Translations under genes and position numbers: made by a program | Shown here: positions 46,859 through 54,970 of the stretch, one piece after another | Layout of the letters: each line of letters starts with the position of its first letter | Position numbering within the stretch: position 1 is the first letter of the stretch | Assembly (NCBI RefSeq): GCF_019711685.1 | Contig: NZ_JAIGYQ010000004.1 | Span: forward strand, 92,166 to 156,165 | DNA from: Helicobacter turcicus | Lineage (GTDB): Bacteria > Campylobacterota > Campylobacteria > Campylobacterales > Helicobacteraceae | Length of the DNA: 64,000 bases | Direction of reading: 5' to 3' | The notes under the pieces: generated by a model | Database searches by the model: none | Seen by the model: the letters and a program-made list of their open reading frames with translations, nothing else | What the model was told of the DNA's origin: nothing

Positions 46859-47956
46859 TTAAATAATTTCTAAGTCAGCGTTAAACGCACCAGCTTTTTT
46901 CATTGTTTCTAAAATCGCAATCATATCTTTTGGTGTCGCACCCATTCTTTGCAAAGCACGTGTTACGCTTGAAATGGTTGGATTATTTTGCGCACTCACC
47001 ATAGCTTCTGCTGCGCTAAATGTTGCTCCACTTCCCATATTAACAGCCTCTGGGTCTGTTATTGCTTCATTACTAACTTTAATTGTAATGTTATTGTGTG
47101 TAACAACAATAGGAGAGACTTCTACGCTCATTCCTGCGATGATTGTGCCTGTGCGCTCATTGATAATGATTTTATCTTCTTTGACTGCATCAATGTCAAT
47201 TTCTTGCACACGTGCTAAAAACTCCACCATGCTCATGTCTTGTGGACGTTGTAGTTTGATTGTGCGTGGGTCAATAGCTGTTGCAATGGGAGCTGGTGGA
47301 GTTTGCGTGGTTTGCCCTTGTGTATTTTCTGCGTTTTGTGCTTGTGGTGCAAAGGCTGCATTGATGCTTCTTTGGATACGGATTGCATTTTGAAAATTGG
47401 ATTCTTTTAGGCTTAATGTGGCGTTGATTTTATTGTATAAATCATAGCTAACTTCTCTCTCTACCGTTGCGCCATTTGGCAAAACTCCTGCTAGTGGATG
47501 GTTTGCACTCCCTCCGCGCTCACTTTTACCTCCGATTCCTACTGCGCCTTGTGCGACTGCATAGATTCTACCATCTAAACCACTAAGTGGCGTTAAAAGC
47601 AGTGTTCCACCCTCTAAAGATTTTGCATCGCCAATGCTTGAGACTAAAATATCAATTTTATCCCCTTGTCTTGCAAAAGCTGGGAGCTTCGCTGTTACCA
47701 TAACCGCAGCAACATTTTTAGAACTAATATCATTTGCATCAACTTTTACATTAACACTATCTAGCATATTTGAGATAGATTGCATTGTAAAAGCTGAAGT
47801 TGTTTTGTCTCCTGTTCCGTTTAAACCCACAACCAAACCATAACCAATTAATTGGTTATCACGTACGCCTACGATGTTTGCTAAATCACTCACCTTTGCG
47901 CTAAATGCTGGGAGCGCAAACGCAATACAGAGCATTAAAAGTTTTGTTATTTTCAT
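46859..47956 (-). CDS. flgI: Flagellar P-ring protein FlgI
   Basis: 365 residues. A signal peptide (LLMLCIAFALPAFSA) is followed by ANIVGVRDNQLIGYGLVVGLNGTGDK, SVNVKVDANDISSKNVAAVM, LSGLDGRIYAVAQGAV and the C-terminal ALQRMGATPKDMIAILETMKKAGAF. A Gln/Thr/Pro-rich insert (NAENTQGQTTQTPPAP, residues ~212-230) may explain why it is longer than the ~342 residues I recall in H. pylori. It forms the ring around the rod in the peptidoglycan layer. Confidence 0.95.
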   Translation of the reverse strand: MKITKLLMLCIAFALPAFSAKVSDLANIVGVRDNQLIGYGLVVGLNGTGDKTTSAFTMQSISNMLDSVNVKVDANDISSKNVAAVMVTAKLPAFARQGDKIDILVSSIGDAKSLEGGTLLLTPLSGLDGRIYAVAQGAVGIGGKSERGGSANHPLAGVLPNGATVEREVSYDLYNKINATLSLKESNFQNAIRIQRSINAAFAPQAQNAENTQGQTTQTPPAPIATAIDPRTIKLQRPQDMSMVEFLARVQEIDIDAVKEDKIIINERTGTIIAGMSVEVSPIVVTHNNITIKVSNEAITDPEAVNMGSGATFSAAEAMVSAQNNPTISSVTRALQRMGATPKDMIAILETMKKAGAFNADLEII

Positions 47957-47995
47957 CGCGTAATGTCCTTATTTCGCTAAAATCTTTTAAACTAA

Positions 47996-48012
47996 AGCAA
48001 TAACTATTCCAA
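47996..48012 (-). promoter_or_regulatory. Sigma-54 promoter of flgI-flgJ-flgS
   Basis: The minus strand reads TTGGAATAGTTATTGCT, GG and GC separated by exactly ten bases. It differs by one base from the flgE promoter. It lies about 40 bases before flgI, so the operon including flgS would be sigma-54-dependent. Confidence 0.82.
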
Positions 48013-48110
48013 AATTTTATCAAATATTCCTTTGTTAAGCTTGTGTCAAACTCACGCATTTTTAAGGGATTTTAGCTACAATACTTTTACTTCTAGTAAA
48101 GGTAAAATCA

Positions 48111-48484
48111 ATGACGCAAAATTTACAAGAATTGATTAAAATTTACGCTTTAGACTCTCATGTTAATTTTAACACACATTTGCTTGGACAATCAAAAGAT
48201 ACTTTGATTGCGTTATTAAGCGAACTTCTAACGCTTTATATTAATGATAAAAATAGCTCTACAATTAGAGAGATTTTAAGCGTCTCTCTTGCAGGATATA
48301 TGCACAATACAGAAAAATTGGATTTAATGGTTTTAGGCAAGATGGGTTTGGTAAGCCTATTAATTGTGAGGCAAAACCTAAAAATATCCGCTCTGATTCA
48401 GCAAAAAAGTTAAATGGTGGAGGGAATTTTACCGATTACACTTGGGGGACAATTTTTAGAAAAAAAGCCTTTTTGAGTTTTTAA
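48111..48484 (+). pseudogene. Remnant of a restriction-endonuclease-like gene (frameshifted, truncated)
   Basis: The ATG at 48111 has AAAGG upstream and TACAAT further up. The frame reads MTQNLQELIKIYALDSHVNF to about residue 68 and then goes off register. Adding one A in the A5 tract at about 48315-48320 joins it to EKIGFNGFRQDGFGKPINCE and then LNGGGNFTDYTWGTIFRK, ending at TAA 48482-48484. The joined protein would be about 124 residues, too short for a typical enzyme, so the 3' part also seems lost. A following methyltransferase supports a former restriction partner. The family call is from appearance only. Confidence 0.6.
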
Positions 48485-48494
48485 AGGATTTTGT

Positions 48495-49328
48495 ATGTTA
48501 GTGTGTGGAGATGCGCTAAAAGAATTGCAAAAATTACAAAGCAATAGTGTGGATATGGGGGTAACTTCGCCTCCGTATAACAAGCAGGAAAACAAAAAAG
48601 GTTGGCTTGTAAAAAATGTGATTTATGATGCTACTAGCGATAAATTAGATGAAGAACATTATCAAAAAAATCAAATTGCAGTGCTTAATGAAGTGTATAG
48701 GGCAATAAAAGAGGGGGGAAGTTTTTTTTACAACCATAAAATCCGCTGGGAAAAAGGCAGATTGATTCATCCATTAGAATGGATAGGCAAAACACAATGG
48801 AATTTGAGACAGGAGATTATCTGGGATAGGGGAATTGCCGCAAATATTCGTGGTTGGAGATTTTGGCAAGTTGAAGAGAGAATTTACTGGCTACAAAAAC
48901 CAAAGGGTAAAAACTTAATTGGAGAAGAGCTACAAAGCAGGCACGCGCTTTTAAGCTCTATTTGGCGTATACGTCCAGAAAACAACAATATTCACCCAGC
49001 CCCTTTTCCACTTGCTCTGCCCTTGCGTTGTATTTTTTCTATTTTAAATCAAAAGGGTGGGGTTGTGCTTGATCCTTATTGTGGGAGTGGCACAAGTGGA
49101 ATTGCCGCAAAGATTCTAAATTGTGAATTTATAGGGATTGATAATTCTCAAAATTATTTAGAGTTTGCAAAACATAGAATTGCAAATTATGAAGACTATA
49201 TCCAAGAGGCGCAAAATGAATTGCAACTCCATAAGGTTAGAGAGAGTTTTAAAGAGAAAAAACAAAAAGGCAAAACAAAAAATAGATTTTTAGCAACCCC
49301 ATCCTTGTTTAATCCCAATACAAATTAA
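48495..49328 (+). CDS. Site-specific DNA methyltransferase (N4-cytosine/N6-adenine type)
   Basis: 277 residues. The catalytic motif IV TSPPYNKQ (near residues 21-28) comes before the SAM motif I VLDPYCGSGTSGIAA (near 193-207), the beta-class order. The (T)SPPY form is more frequent in N4-cytosine enzymes, but adenine cannot be excluded. WDRGIAANIRGWRFWQVEER may contribute to target recognition. It has AAAGGA before its ATG and lies 10 bp after the broken endonuclease-like gene, so it is probably an orphan methylase now. Confidence 0.88.
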   Translation: MLVCGDALKELQKLQSNSVDMGVTSPPYNKQENKKGWLVKNVIYDATSDKLDEEHYQKNQIAVLNEVYRAIKEGGSFFYNHKIRWEKGRLIHPLEWIGKTQWNLRQEIIWDRGIAANIRGWRFWQVEERIYWLQKPKGKNLIGEELQSRHALLSSIWRIRPENNNIHPAPFPLALPLRCIFSILNQKGGVVLDPYCGSGTSGIAAKILNCEFIGIDNSQNYLEFAKHRIANYEDYIQEAQNELQLHKVRESFKEKKQKGKTKNRFLATPSLFNPNTN

Positions 49329-49389
49329 TTCTACTTCTTAATTAAGAAGCACTTAGGTAAAATTGCATAATTTACATTTGAGGGGATTT

Positions 49390-49737
49390 ATGCGTTGGAT
49401 TCTATCTTTATGTCTTATTGTGCAATTAGTGAGTGCAAAAGAGATTGCTGAAGTCTTGCAAACAATGCAATTTGATGCAACAAAACAAGATTTGTTAAGG
49501 GAAGCGGTGGGGGAGTTTTACGTGCAAAAACGTGTATATATGCGAAATAATTATCGCATTAGGGATAAAATGCTAATTGCCTTGCAACAAAAGGAAACAA
49601 ATCTTACACAATATGTGGAATTGTTAAAGGAAGTGAGTGAGCAATACATTTTAGCAAAGGTGGCTTTTTATCGTGCAGTAGTTGGAATCTTAGGGGAAAA
49701 ACAGACTGAAAAATTGATAGAAAAGCTTAATGAGTGA
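49390..49737 (+). CDS. Small exported helical protein, possibly CpxP-like
   Basis: About 115 residues. A signal peptide (MRWILSLCLIVQLVSA) precedes an all-helical charged protein with LLREAVGEFYVQKRVYMRN and VVGILGEKQTEKLIEKL. The last part resembles the LTxxQ-type repeat of CpxP/ZraP/Spy proteins, periplasmic partners of two-component systems. It sits 29 bp before a response regulator and kinase. I start at ATG 49390 (AGGGG upstream). An earlier TTG at 49363 adds nine residues before the signal peptide. Confidence 0.55.
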   Translation: MRWILSLCLIVQLVSAKEIAEVLQTMQFDATKQDLLREAVGEFYVQKRVYMRNNYRIRDKMLIALQQKETNLTQYVELLKEVSEQYILAKVAFYRAVVGILGEKQTEKLIEKLNE

Positions 49738-49766
49738 GTGTTGAAAAGGACTAAGGAAGGGAGCTA

Positions 49767-50435
49767 ATGTATAAGATTTTGATTGTAGAAGATGATTTGG
49801 ATATGCAAAGGCTTTTACAAGATTATTTGCGACAAAGCGGAATGGAGGTCATCACAACGGATAATCCAAACATGGCATTAGAGTGGATTAGACAACAAAA
49901 AGGATTCCATTTAGCTGTGCTTGATATTATGTTACCTCAAATGGATGGCTTAGAATTGTGTGAGAGGATTAGAGAGATAAGTGATATTCCTATTATTATG
50001 TCCTCTGCGCGTGGGGATATTAGCAGTAAAATGCTAGGATTTAAAAATGGTGCAGATGATTATTTGGCAAAATCTTATGAGCCTTTAGAACTTGTTGCGC
50101 GTATTAATGCACTCTTAAAGCGCTATACACAAACACAATGCACAACCTATAAGGATTTAGAAATTGACCACACAAAACGTAAGGTTAAGGTTGGAGGATT
50201 TGCTGTTGAACTCACTCCAGCGGAATTTGAAATTTTAAATTTACTTTTTACGCACAAGGGTGAGCCTTTTTCGCGCAACTCCTTATCACAAGCAATTGTA
50301 AGCATTGCTCCAGATTCGTCATTACGAAGCATTGATACGCATATTAGGAATCTCCGCGCAAAACTTGGAGATGATGCAAAAACGCCTAAATATATTCAAT
50401 CTGTTTGGGGAATAGGGTATAAGTTTTGCGATTAA
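49767..50435 (+). CDS. OmpR-family response regulator (CpxR/ArsR-like)
   Basis: 222 residues. The receiver has ILIVEDDLDMQR, Asp in AVLDIMLPQMDG, Ser in IIMSSARGD and Lys in YLAKSYEPLEL (usually KPF, here KSY). The winged helix includes LTPAEFEILNLLFTHKGEPFSR, IDTHIRNLRAKLGDD and YIQSVWGIGYKFCD. AAGGAAGG precedes the ATG. The kinase start overlaps the stop by 10 nt. Confidence 0.92.
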   Translation: MYKILIVEDDLDMQRLLQDYLRQSGMEVITTDNPNMALEWIRQQKGFHLAVLDIMLPQMDGLELCERIREISDIPIIMSSARGDISSKMLGFKNGADDYLAKSYEPLELVARINALLKRYTQTQCTTYKDLEIDHTKRKVKVGGFAVELTPAEFEILNLLFTHKGEPFSRNSLSQAIVSIAPDSSLRSIDTHIRNLRAKLGDDAKTPKYIQSVWGIGYKFCD

Positions 50436-51685
50436 ATTTAAGACGTTGGATTCCACCTTTGTATGTTCAAATTTATTTGCTTTTTATTTTATCGCTTGGC
50501 ATAGGTGGAGTTGTTACCTATCTTGCAAATTTGAATACTTTAAAAAGAAATGAAGAAGCAATTTTAAAACAAACAGCTTTTTTTGCACAGCAATCTTTAA
50601 TGGAGCTAATGAATGGGGATTTAAGACGATTAGAAAATGTGGTGAGAGAATTTCATTTTAAGATTATTAGAAAGATTCCACCTAATGCGCAGGTTTTGTT
50701 AGAAAACCAAAATACCTTTGGGACAATGCAGATTTTTAAGGTGCAGCAAAATTATGGATTCCATCTTGAGTATTTGGGCATGAATTTAGTAGCGTTTAGG
50801 GATTTTGGCATAGAGCTTGCAAACAATGGCGGGTTAAATATTTGGATATTTTTAGACTTTTTGGTATTGCTTTTGACATTTTCTATGATTTTAGCTCTTT
50901 TACATCCTTTAAAAGTTTTGCAAAGTGGTTTAGAAGCCTTTGGACAAGGGAATTATAAAATCCATATTCCTGTGCCAAAAGAGCCACAACAAGCTAAATT
51001 AGCAGAGAGTTTTAATACAATGTGTGCAAGGATTTCTAAGCTAATGTTAGCAAGAGAGTTTGTATTAAGAAATATTGGACATGAGTTAAAGACACCTATT
51101 TCTAAGGCAAAGTTAGCTTTGGAGCTAATGCCCAAAAATCCTCAAAAAGACCTAGTTAGCAAATGTATTTATAACCTTGATAATTTAACAAGCCAGATTC
51201 TAACTTTTGAGAAAATTCAAGAGGGTAAAGATTTGCTCTTTTTGGAAGATTTTGATGTAGAGACGTTATTTATTAAGACTTTTGAGAAACTCTTTATAGA
51301 AGAAGAAAATTTAGAGATTGTATTAGATGAAAATTTTAAAATTCATGGGGATTTGCAGTTTTTATCTATTGCTTTAAAAAATCTGATTGATAATGCCTTT
51401 AAATATAAAAGTGGTAGAAAGATTGTCCTAAGGGCTTATGTGAGTCATGGAGAGTGTAGAATCGCAGTTAAAAATTATGGAGAAGCACTGCAACAAGAGA
51501 TTGCATTTTATCTTGAGCCTTTTTCGCGCGATAAGGCACATGAGCTAATTTCTGGCTATGGACTTGGGCTTGGAATTATCAAGGGTGTGCTAGAGTTACA
51601 TCATTTTAGGTTAGAGTATTCCTATGAAAAGGGTGTGCATTGTTTTGTCATGGTGTTTAATAGGGAATGCAAAAAAGGAAATTAA
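50426..51685 (+). CDS. Sensor histidine kinase (CpxA/ArsS-like)
   Basis: 419 residues. Two membrane segments (about 12-33 and 142-162) surround a periplasmic domain of about 110 residues, then a HAMP-like linker. The H-box is FVLRNIGHELKTPISKAKLAL (His near 218). The N-box is LKNLIDNAFKYKSG, with GYGLGLGIIKGVL. The D-box (DNG) is replaced by VKNYGEAL, which is unusual and may weaken ATP binding. It starts with TTG inside the end of the regulator gene, and its TAA shares a base with the next ATG. Confidence 0.88.
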   Translation: MRLNLRRWIPPLYVQIYLLFILSLGIGGVVTYLANLNTLKRNEEAILKQTAFFAQQSLMELMNGDLRRLENVVREFHFKIIRKIPPNAQVLLENQNTFGTMQIFKVQQNYGFHLEYLGMNLVAFRDFGIELANNGGLNIWIFLDFLVLLLTFSMILALLHPLKVLQSGLEAFGQGNYKIHIPVPKEPQQAKLAESFNTMCARISKLMLAREFVLRNIGHELKTPISKAKLALELMPKNPQKDLVSKCIYNLDNLTSQILTFEKIQEGKDLLFLEDFDVETLFIKTFEKLFIEEENLEIVLDENFKIHGDLQFLSIALKNLIDNAFKYKSGRKIVLRAYVSHGECRIAVKNYGEALQQEIAFYLEPFSRDKAHELISGYGLGLGIIKGVLELHHFRLEYSYEKGVHCFVMVFNRECKKGN

Positions 51686-52635
51686 TGGAGATTATTGGGA
51701 TTGATTTAGGTAGCAATTCCTTACGTGGTGTGCGTATGGAGGTGCGCAATAATGGAGAAAAAAAGGAATTTGTGGCTTTAAAGGAATACGATTCCACAGT
51801 GCGCACAGCAGAGGGTTTAGAAAAGAGTGGAGAGATTTGTAAGTCGGCAGTTTGTCGCATTGTGGAGCATTTGTTAGAGATGAAAAGGGTTTTAGGGATC
51901 ACGCAAGGTGATAGTGTTGTTGCACTCACAACACAAGCTATGCGTAAAGCCCGCAATAGTGAGGCAGTTATTGAAGAGATTTTTCATAAAAGCGGAATTA
52001 GATTTCGTATTATTGATGGGCTTTTAGAGGCAAAAATCACTGCTTTAGCCCCAAAACTCGCGCTAGAGCGATTAAAAATACAGAAAAAATACCAAAAAGA
52101 CTGCTTTTTATTGGTGGATATGGGAGGGGCAAGTAGTGAGTTTATTGTGTGTGGAGAATTTGGAGGAGTGGAATTTGCAAAAAGCTTTGAAATAGGGATT
52201 GTAAGTGCTAAGGATAGGTTTTGTAGTGTGGAGAATTTAAAAATATGTAAAGATGTGTTTTTAAAGCCGATTGTGGAGTTTGTGGAATCCTGCAAGATAA
52301 AAGGAGCAATACCAAAATTTCTTCTAGCAAATAGTGGAACACCAACGCTTGTGTGCGCTTTTAAATTAGGGTTAGAGAAGTATGATGCTAGGTTGGTGTT
52401 TGGCAAAGAGCTTGTAAGGGCAGATTTTGATGCGATGTTGCAGGAGTTTTTAGCCTTAAATAAAGAATCGCAAATTGCATGTGTTGGAGAATATAAGGCT
52501 GATGTTGTGCCTTTTGGAATTGCGTTATTTACTTGCTTTATGGAGGCTTTAGGGTTTGAGGAATGTTTAGTAATGGATGAGGGTTTAAGGGAGGGAGCAG
52601 TGATAGCTTCTGTGCTTGGATTGTTAAAAGCTTAG
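51685..52635 (+). CDS. Ppx/GppA-family phosphatase
   Basis: 316 residues, actin-like ATPase fold. MEIIGIDLGSNSLRGVRMEV is the first phosphate-binding motif. LLVDMGGASSEFIV is the second, with ANSGTPTLVCAF and MDEGLREGAVIASVL later. Members hydrolyse polyphosphate or the pentaphosphate alarmone pppGpp. This is a single-domain form without the extra C-terminal region of E. coli Ppx. The ATG at 51685 (AAAGGAA upstream) shares a base with the kinase stop. It converges on the DMT gene with a 4-nt overlap of ends. Confidence 0.85.
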   Translation: MEIIGIDLGSNSLRGVRMEVRNNGEKKEFVALKEYDSTVRTAEGLEKSGEICKSAVCRIVEHLLEMKRVLGITQGDSVVALTTQAMRKARNSEAVIEEIFHKSGIRFRIIDGLLEAKITALAPKLALERLKIQKKYQKDCFLLVDMGGASSEFIVCGEFGGVEFAKSFEIGIVSAKDRFCSVENLKICKDVFLKPIVEFVESCKIKGAIPKFLLANSGTPTLVCAFKLGLEKYDARLVFGKELVRADFDAMLQEFLALNKESQIACVGEYKADVVPFGIALFTCFMEALGFEECLVMDEGLREGAVIASVLGLLKA

Positions 52636-53504
52636 GGTTTTTTTGAAAATTTTGATTCTGCTAGGATAACTCCAAAAAGTGTTAAAAATGCGCCAAAAAG
52701 GGCTAAGATAGAGAGCTTCTCTCCTAACACAAAGAAAGCAGTGATAATGGTAATTATAGGGGTTAAATAGACATAAACATTTGTTTTGACTGCACCAATA
52801 AGCAGTGTTGCATGATTCCATAATACAAAGCATAATCCCGAAGCAAAAAGCGATAAAAAGAGTAGATTCAAAGCAGTATTTAACTCTAGTAGAAGCTCTA
52901 AATTTGGTGAAAATTCTAAAAATAAAAAGCTAGGGAGCATTCCTAAGATTCCATAAAAGATTATACGTCGTGTAACTAGGAGAAGATGATTTGTTTTTTG
53001 CATAATTTTAAGAATCAAGAGTGAGTAAGTAGCCCAACCAAGTGCTGATAAAAGCGCAAATCCATCGCCTAAAGGATTCAAAGAAAAGCCCCCTTCTTCA
53101 TAGCTTAAAAGCACAATTCCTCCCATACATAACGTAAAAGCTATAAAAAAGACAGAGGAGAGTTTCTCAATTTTTAAAAAAGTTGCAAGTAGTGCAGTAA
53201 AAAGTGGTGCAGTTGCGATGATGACACTAACATTTGAAGCTTTAGAATAGTCCATTGCAAGATTTAAAAAGAGGTTGTAAATTGTGATCCCGCTAAGTCC
53301 AGCTAGAATAAAATAAAGTTCTTCTTTGGGAGTGGATTTTAAGAATCTTGGACATATAAGGAGTAAAAAGCAATAGCCAATAATAAATTGCAAAAACAAA
53401 AGCTCAAGAGGAGTAAAAACTTCTAAAAGAATCTTAACGCAAACATAAAGACTAGACCATAAAAACACACTAGCAAAAGCCAGAAAATGCCCTATAAATT
53501 GCAT
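52632..53504 (-). CDS. DMT/EamA-family permease in the LicB position
   Basis: About 290 residues with ten predicted membrane segments in two EamA repeats (around residues 5-135 and 150-280). GWATYSLLILKIM and NHATLLIGAVKTNVYVYLTPI are typical of the drug/metabolite transporter family. LicB, the choline permease of Haemophilus lic1, belongs to the same superfamily. Because it overlaps the fused licC-licA gene by 13 nt, choline or ethanolamine import is an attractive guess, though EamA proteins have many substrates. I start at ATG 53504. The longer frame runs inside the upstream gene. Confidence 0.75.
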   Translation of the reverse strand: MQFIGHFLAFASVFLWSSLYVCVKILLEVFTPLELLFLQFIIGYCFLLLICPRFLKSTPKEELYFILAGLSGITIYNLFLNLAMDYSKASNVSVIIATAPLFTALLATFLKIEKLSSVFFIAFTLCMGGIVLLSYEEGGFSLNPLGDGFALLSALGWATYSLLILKIMQKTNHLLLVTRRIIFYGILGMLPSFLFLEFSPNLELLLELNTALNLLFLSLFASGLCFVLWNHATLLIGAVKTNVYVYLTPIITIITAFFVLGEKLSILALFGAFLTLFGVILAESKFSKKP

Positions 53505-54970
53505 TGGAGTTCTTTTAGGGTGTAGTGTAGGCGCATAAGGTATTCTCTTCCTAAAGTGATACAATCATAATACCAACTCCATAACGCCCAAACATAGCTA
53601 GAAATAAGTTTGCCTTGTAGAATCTCTTTGTAGGTGATATGGGGATAGAGGGTTAGGAGATTACAGATTTGCTCTCTGTTTAGCTCAAGCTCACCTGCTA
53701 GATTGCCCATCTCCCAAATAGGCGTGCAAAATCCTGCAAATTCAAAATCAATTAATTGGATTTTAGAATCTTGCGCGTTATAAAGAATATTTGGTAGCTG
53801 TAAGTCTCTATGGCAGAGTACAAACTCTTTTAAATCCGCTTCCTTTACGATTTGAGAAATGTATTTATGCTCTTGTTTGCTTAGGAGTGGAATTTTAACT
53901 AAGGATTCGTAGTTTTTAATCTCATTGCTTAAAAGGATTTTTGGAAAGCTAGAATAATCTTTGTGCTTAAAGCTATGCAGTGTTTTAATCGCATTGACAA
54001 TTTTTTCTAAGATTGTAAAGTTAAGTTGCTCTTTTTTTAAGGGTTGGTAACCTTGCAAGTAAGTCGTAAGCTTAATATCGCTAGGGTAAAATTCTGCTTG
54101 TGGGGTGATATGCTCTCCTAAGAATTTGGTGATTTTCTGCTCTAACTTGGTGTTAATGATTACATCTCTGTGGGTGCGCGGAATCCTAATAACCTTATCT
54201 TCGCCTAAAAACTTGATTTTATAGTTAATGTTTGTAACGCTAAAGAGTCTTTTGGCGATATTATCATCAGCGCATTGTTTAGCAATTTCTTCTGGGGTGA
54301 TAAGCTTAGAGATGAGTGCGTCATTGAAAGAATCAATTTCAATGTATAAGGAATCTAAACCAAAGATATAAAAGTCAATTTTATCCATAGATTTTAAAAT
54401 GCATGCCTCCCAATACTCTGTATCCTCGCATTTTGCAAGGGCATCTTTTATGATGCTTAAATCCTGCGCGTTGTCAAAAAATGCGATTCCATCTCCATAA
54501 CCATTTGTTGCGTTTGTATCAATATCTAAGAGTTTGCAATTCTCATCTGTAATGTATCCCCAAGAAGGATTCTCATGGAGGATTTTTTGTGCTAAAAATT
54601 GTGAAACACCCCATTTGATTTGTGTCTCTAAGGAATCTTGAAATGCGCTTGTTAAAAACAAATCCCCATTTAAAATAAATGTGCCTTTTGTAATTTTGTT
54701 TTGCACATATTTTAAAGAAGCAGCGGAGTTTGTAGAAGCATAATGTTCAAACACTACTTTTTGAAATTTTAACTTTTCTGCTAATGGGTCAAAAAGAGAG
54801 TGTTTATAGCCAGTAACAACAATAATCTCTTCTACCCCACATTTTCTTAAATGCAAAATTGCATTTTCTAATAAGCTCTTGCCTTTAATTTCTAAAAGAG
54901 GCTTAGGCTTATTGAGCGTTAAGGGTTGCAAGCGCGTTCCTTTGCCTGCACATAAAATAATGGCTCTCAA
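53492..54970 (-). CDS. Fused LicC-LicA protein: nucleotidyltransferase plus choline/ethanolamine kinase
   Basis: 492 residues. Residues 1-235 form a sugar-phosphate-type nucleotidyltransferase: AIILCAGKGTRLQPLTLNKPK, FILNGDLFL and, as in pneumococcal LicC, an ending of the form YWEACILKSMDKIDFYIF then YIEIDSFNDALIS. Residues ~240-492 form an aminoglycoside/choline kinase-like domain with FVLCHRDLQLPNILYN (catalytic HxDxxxxN) and IQLIDFEFAGF (DFE metal site). Together they would phosphorylate choline or ethanolamine and activate it with CTP. Treponema denticola is known to have a similar licCA fusion. TTG start, 4-nt overlap with the upstream transferase gene. Confidence 0.85.
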   Translation of the reverse strand: MRAIILCAGKGTRLQPLTLNKPKPLLEIKGKSLLENAILHLRKCGVEEIIVVTGYKHSLFDPLAEKLKFQKVVFEHYASTNSAASLKYVQNKITKGTFILNGDLFLTSAFQDSLETQIKWGVSQFLAQKILHENPSWGYITDENCKLLDIDTNATNGYGDGIAFFDNAQDLSIIKDALAKCEDTEYWEACILKSMDKIDFYIFGLDSLYIEIDSFNDALISKLITPEEIAKQCADDNIAKRLFSVTNINYKIKFLGEDKVIRIPRTHRDVIINTKLEQKITKFLGEHITPQAEFYPSDIKLTTYLQGYQPLKKEQLNFTILEKIVNAIKTLHSFKHKDYSSFPKILLSNEIKNYESLVKIPLLSKQEHKYISQIVKEADLKEFVLCHRDLQLPNILYNAQDSKIQLIDFEFAGFCTPIWEMGNLAGELELNREQICNLLTLYPHITYKEILQGKLISSYVWALWSWYYDCITLGREYLMRLHYTLKELQCNL

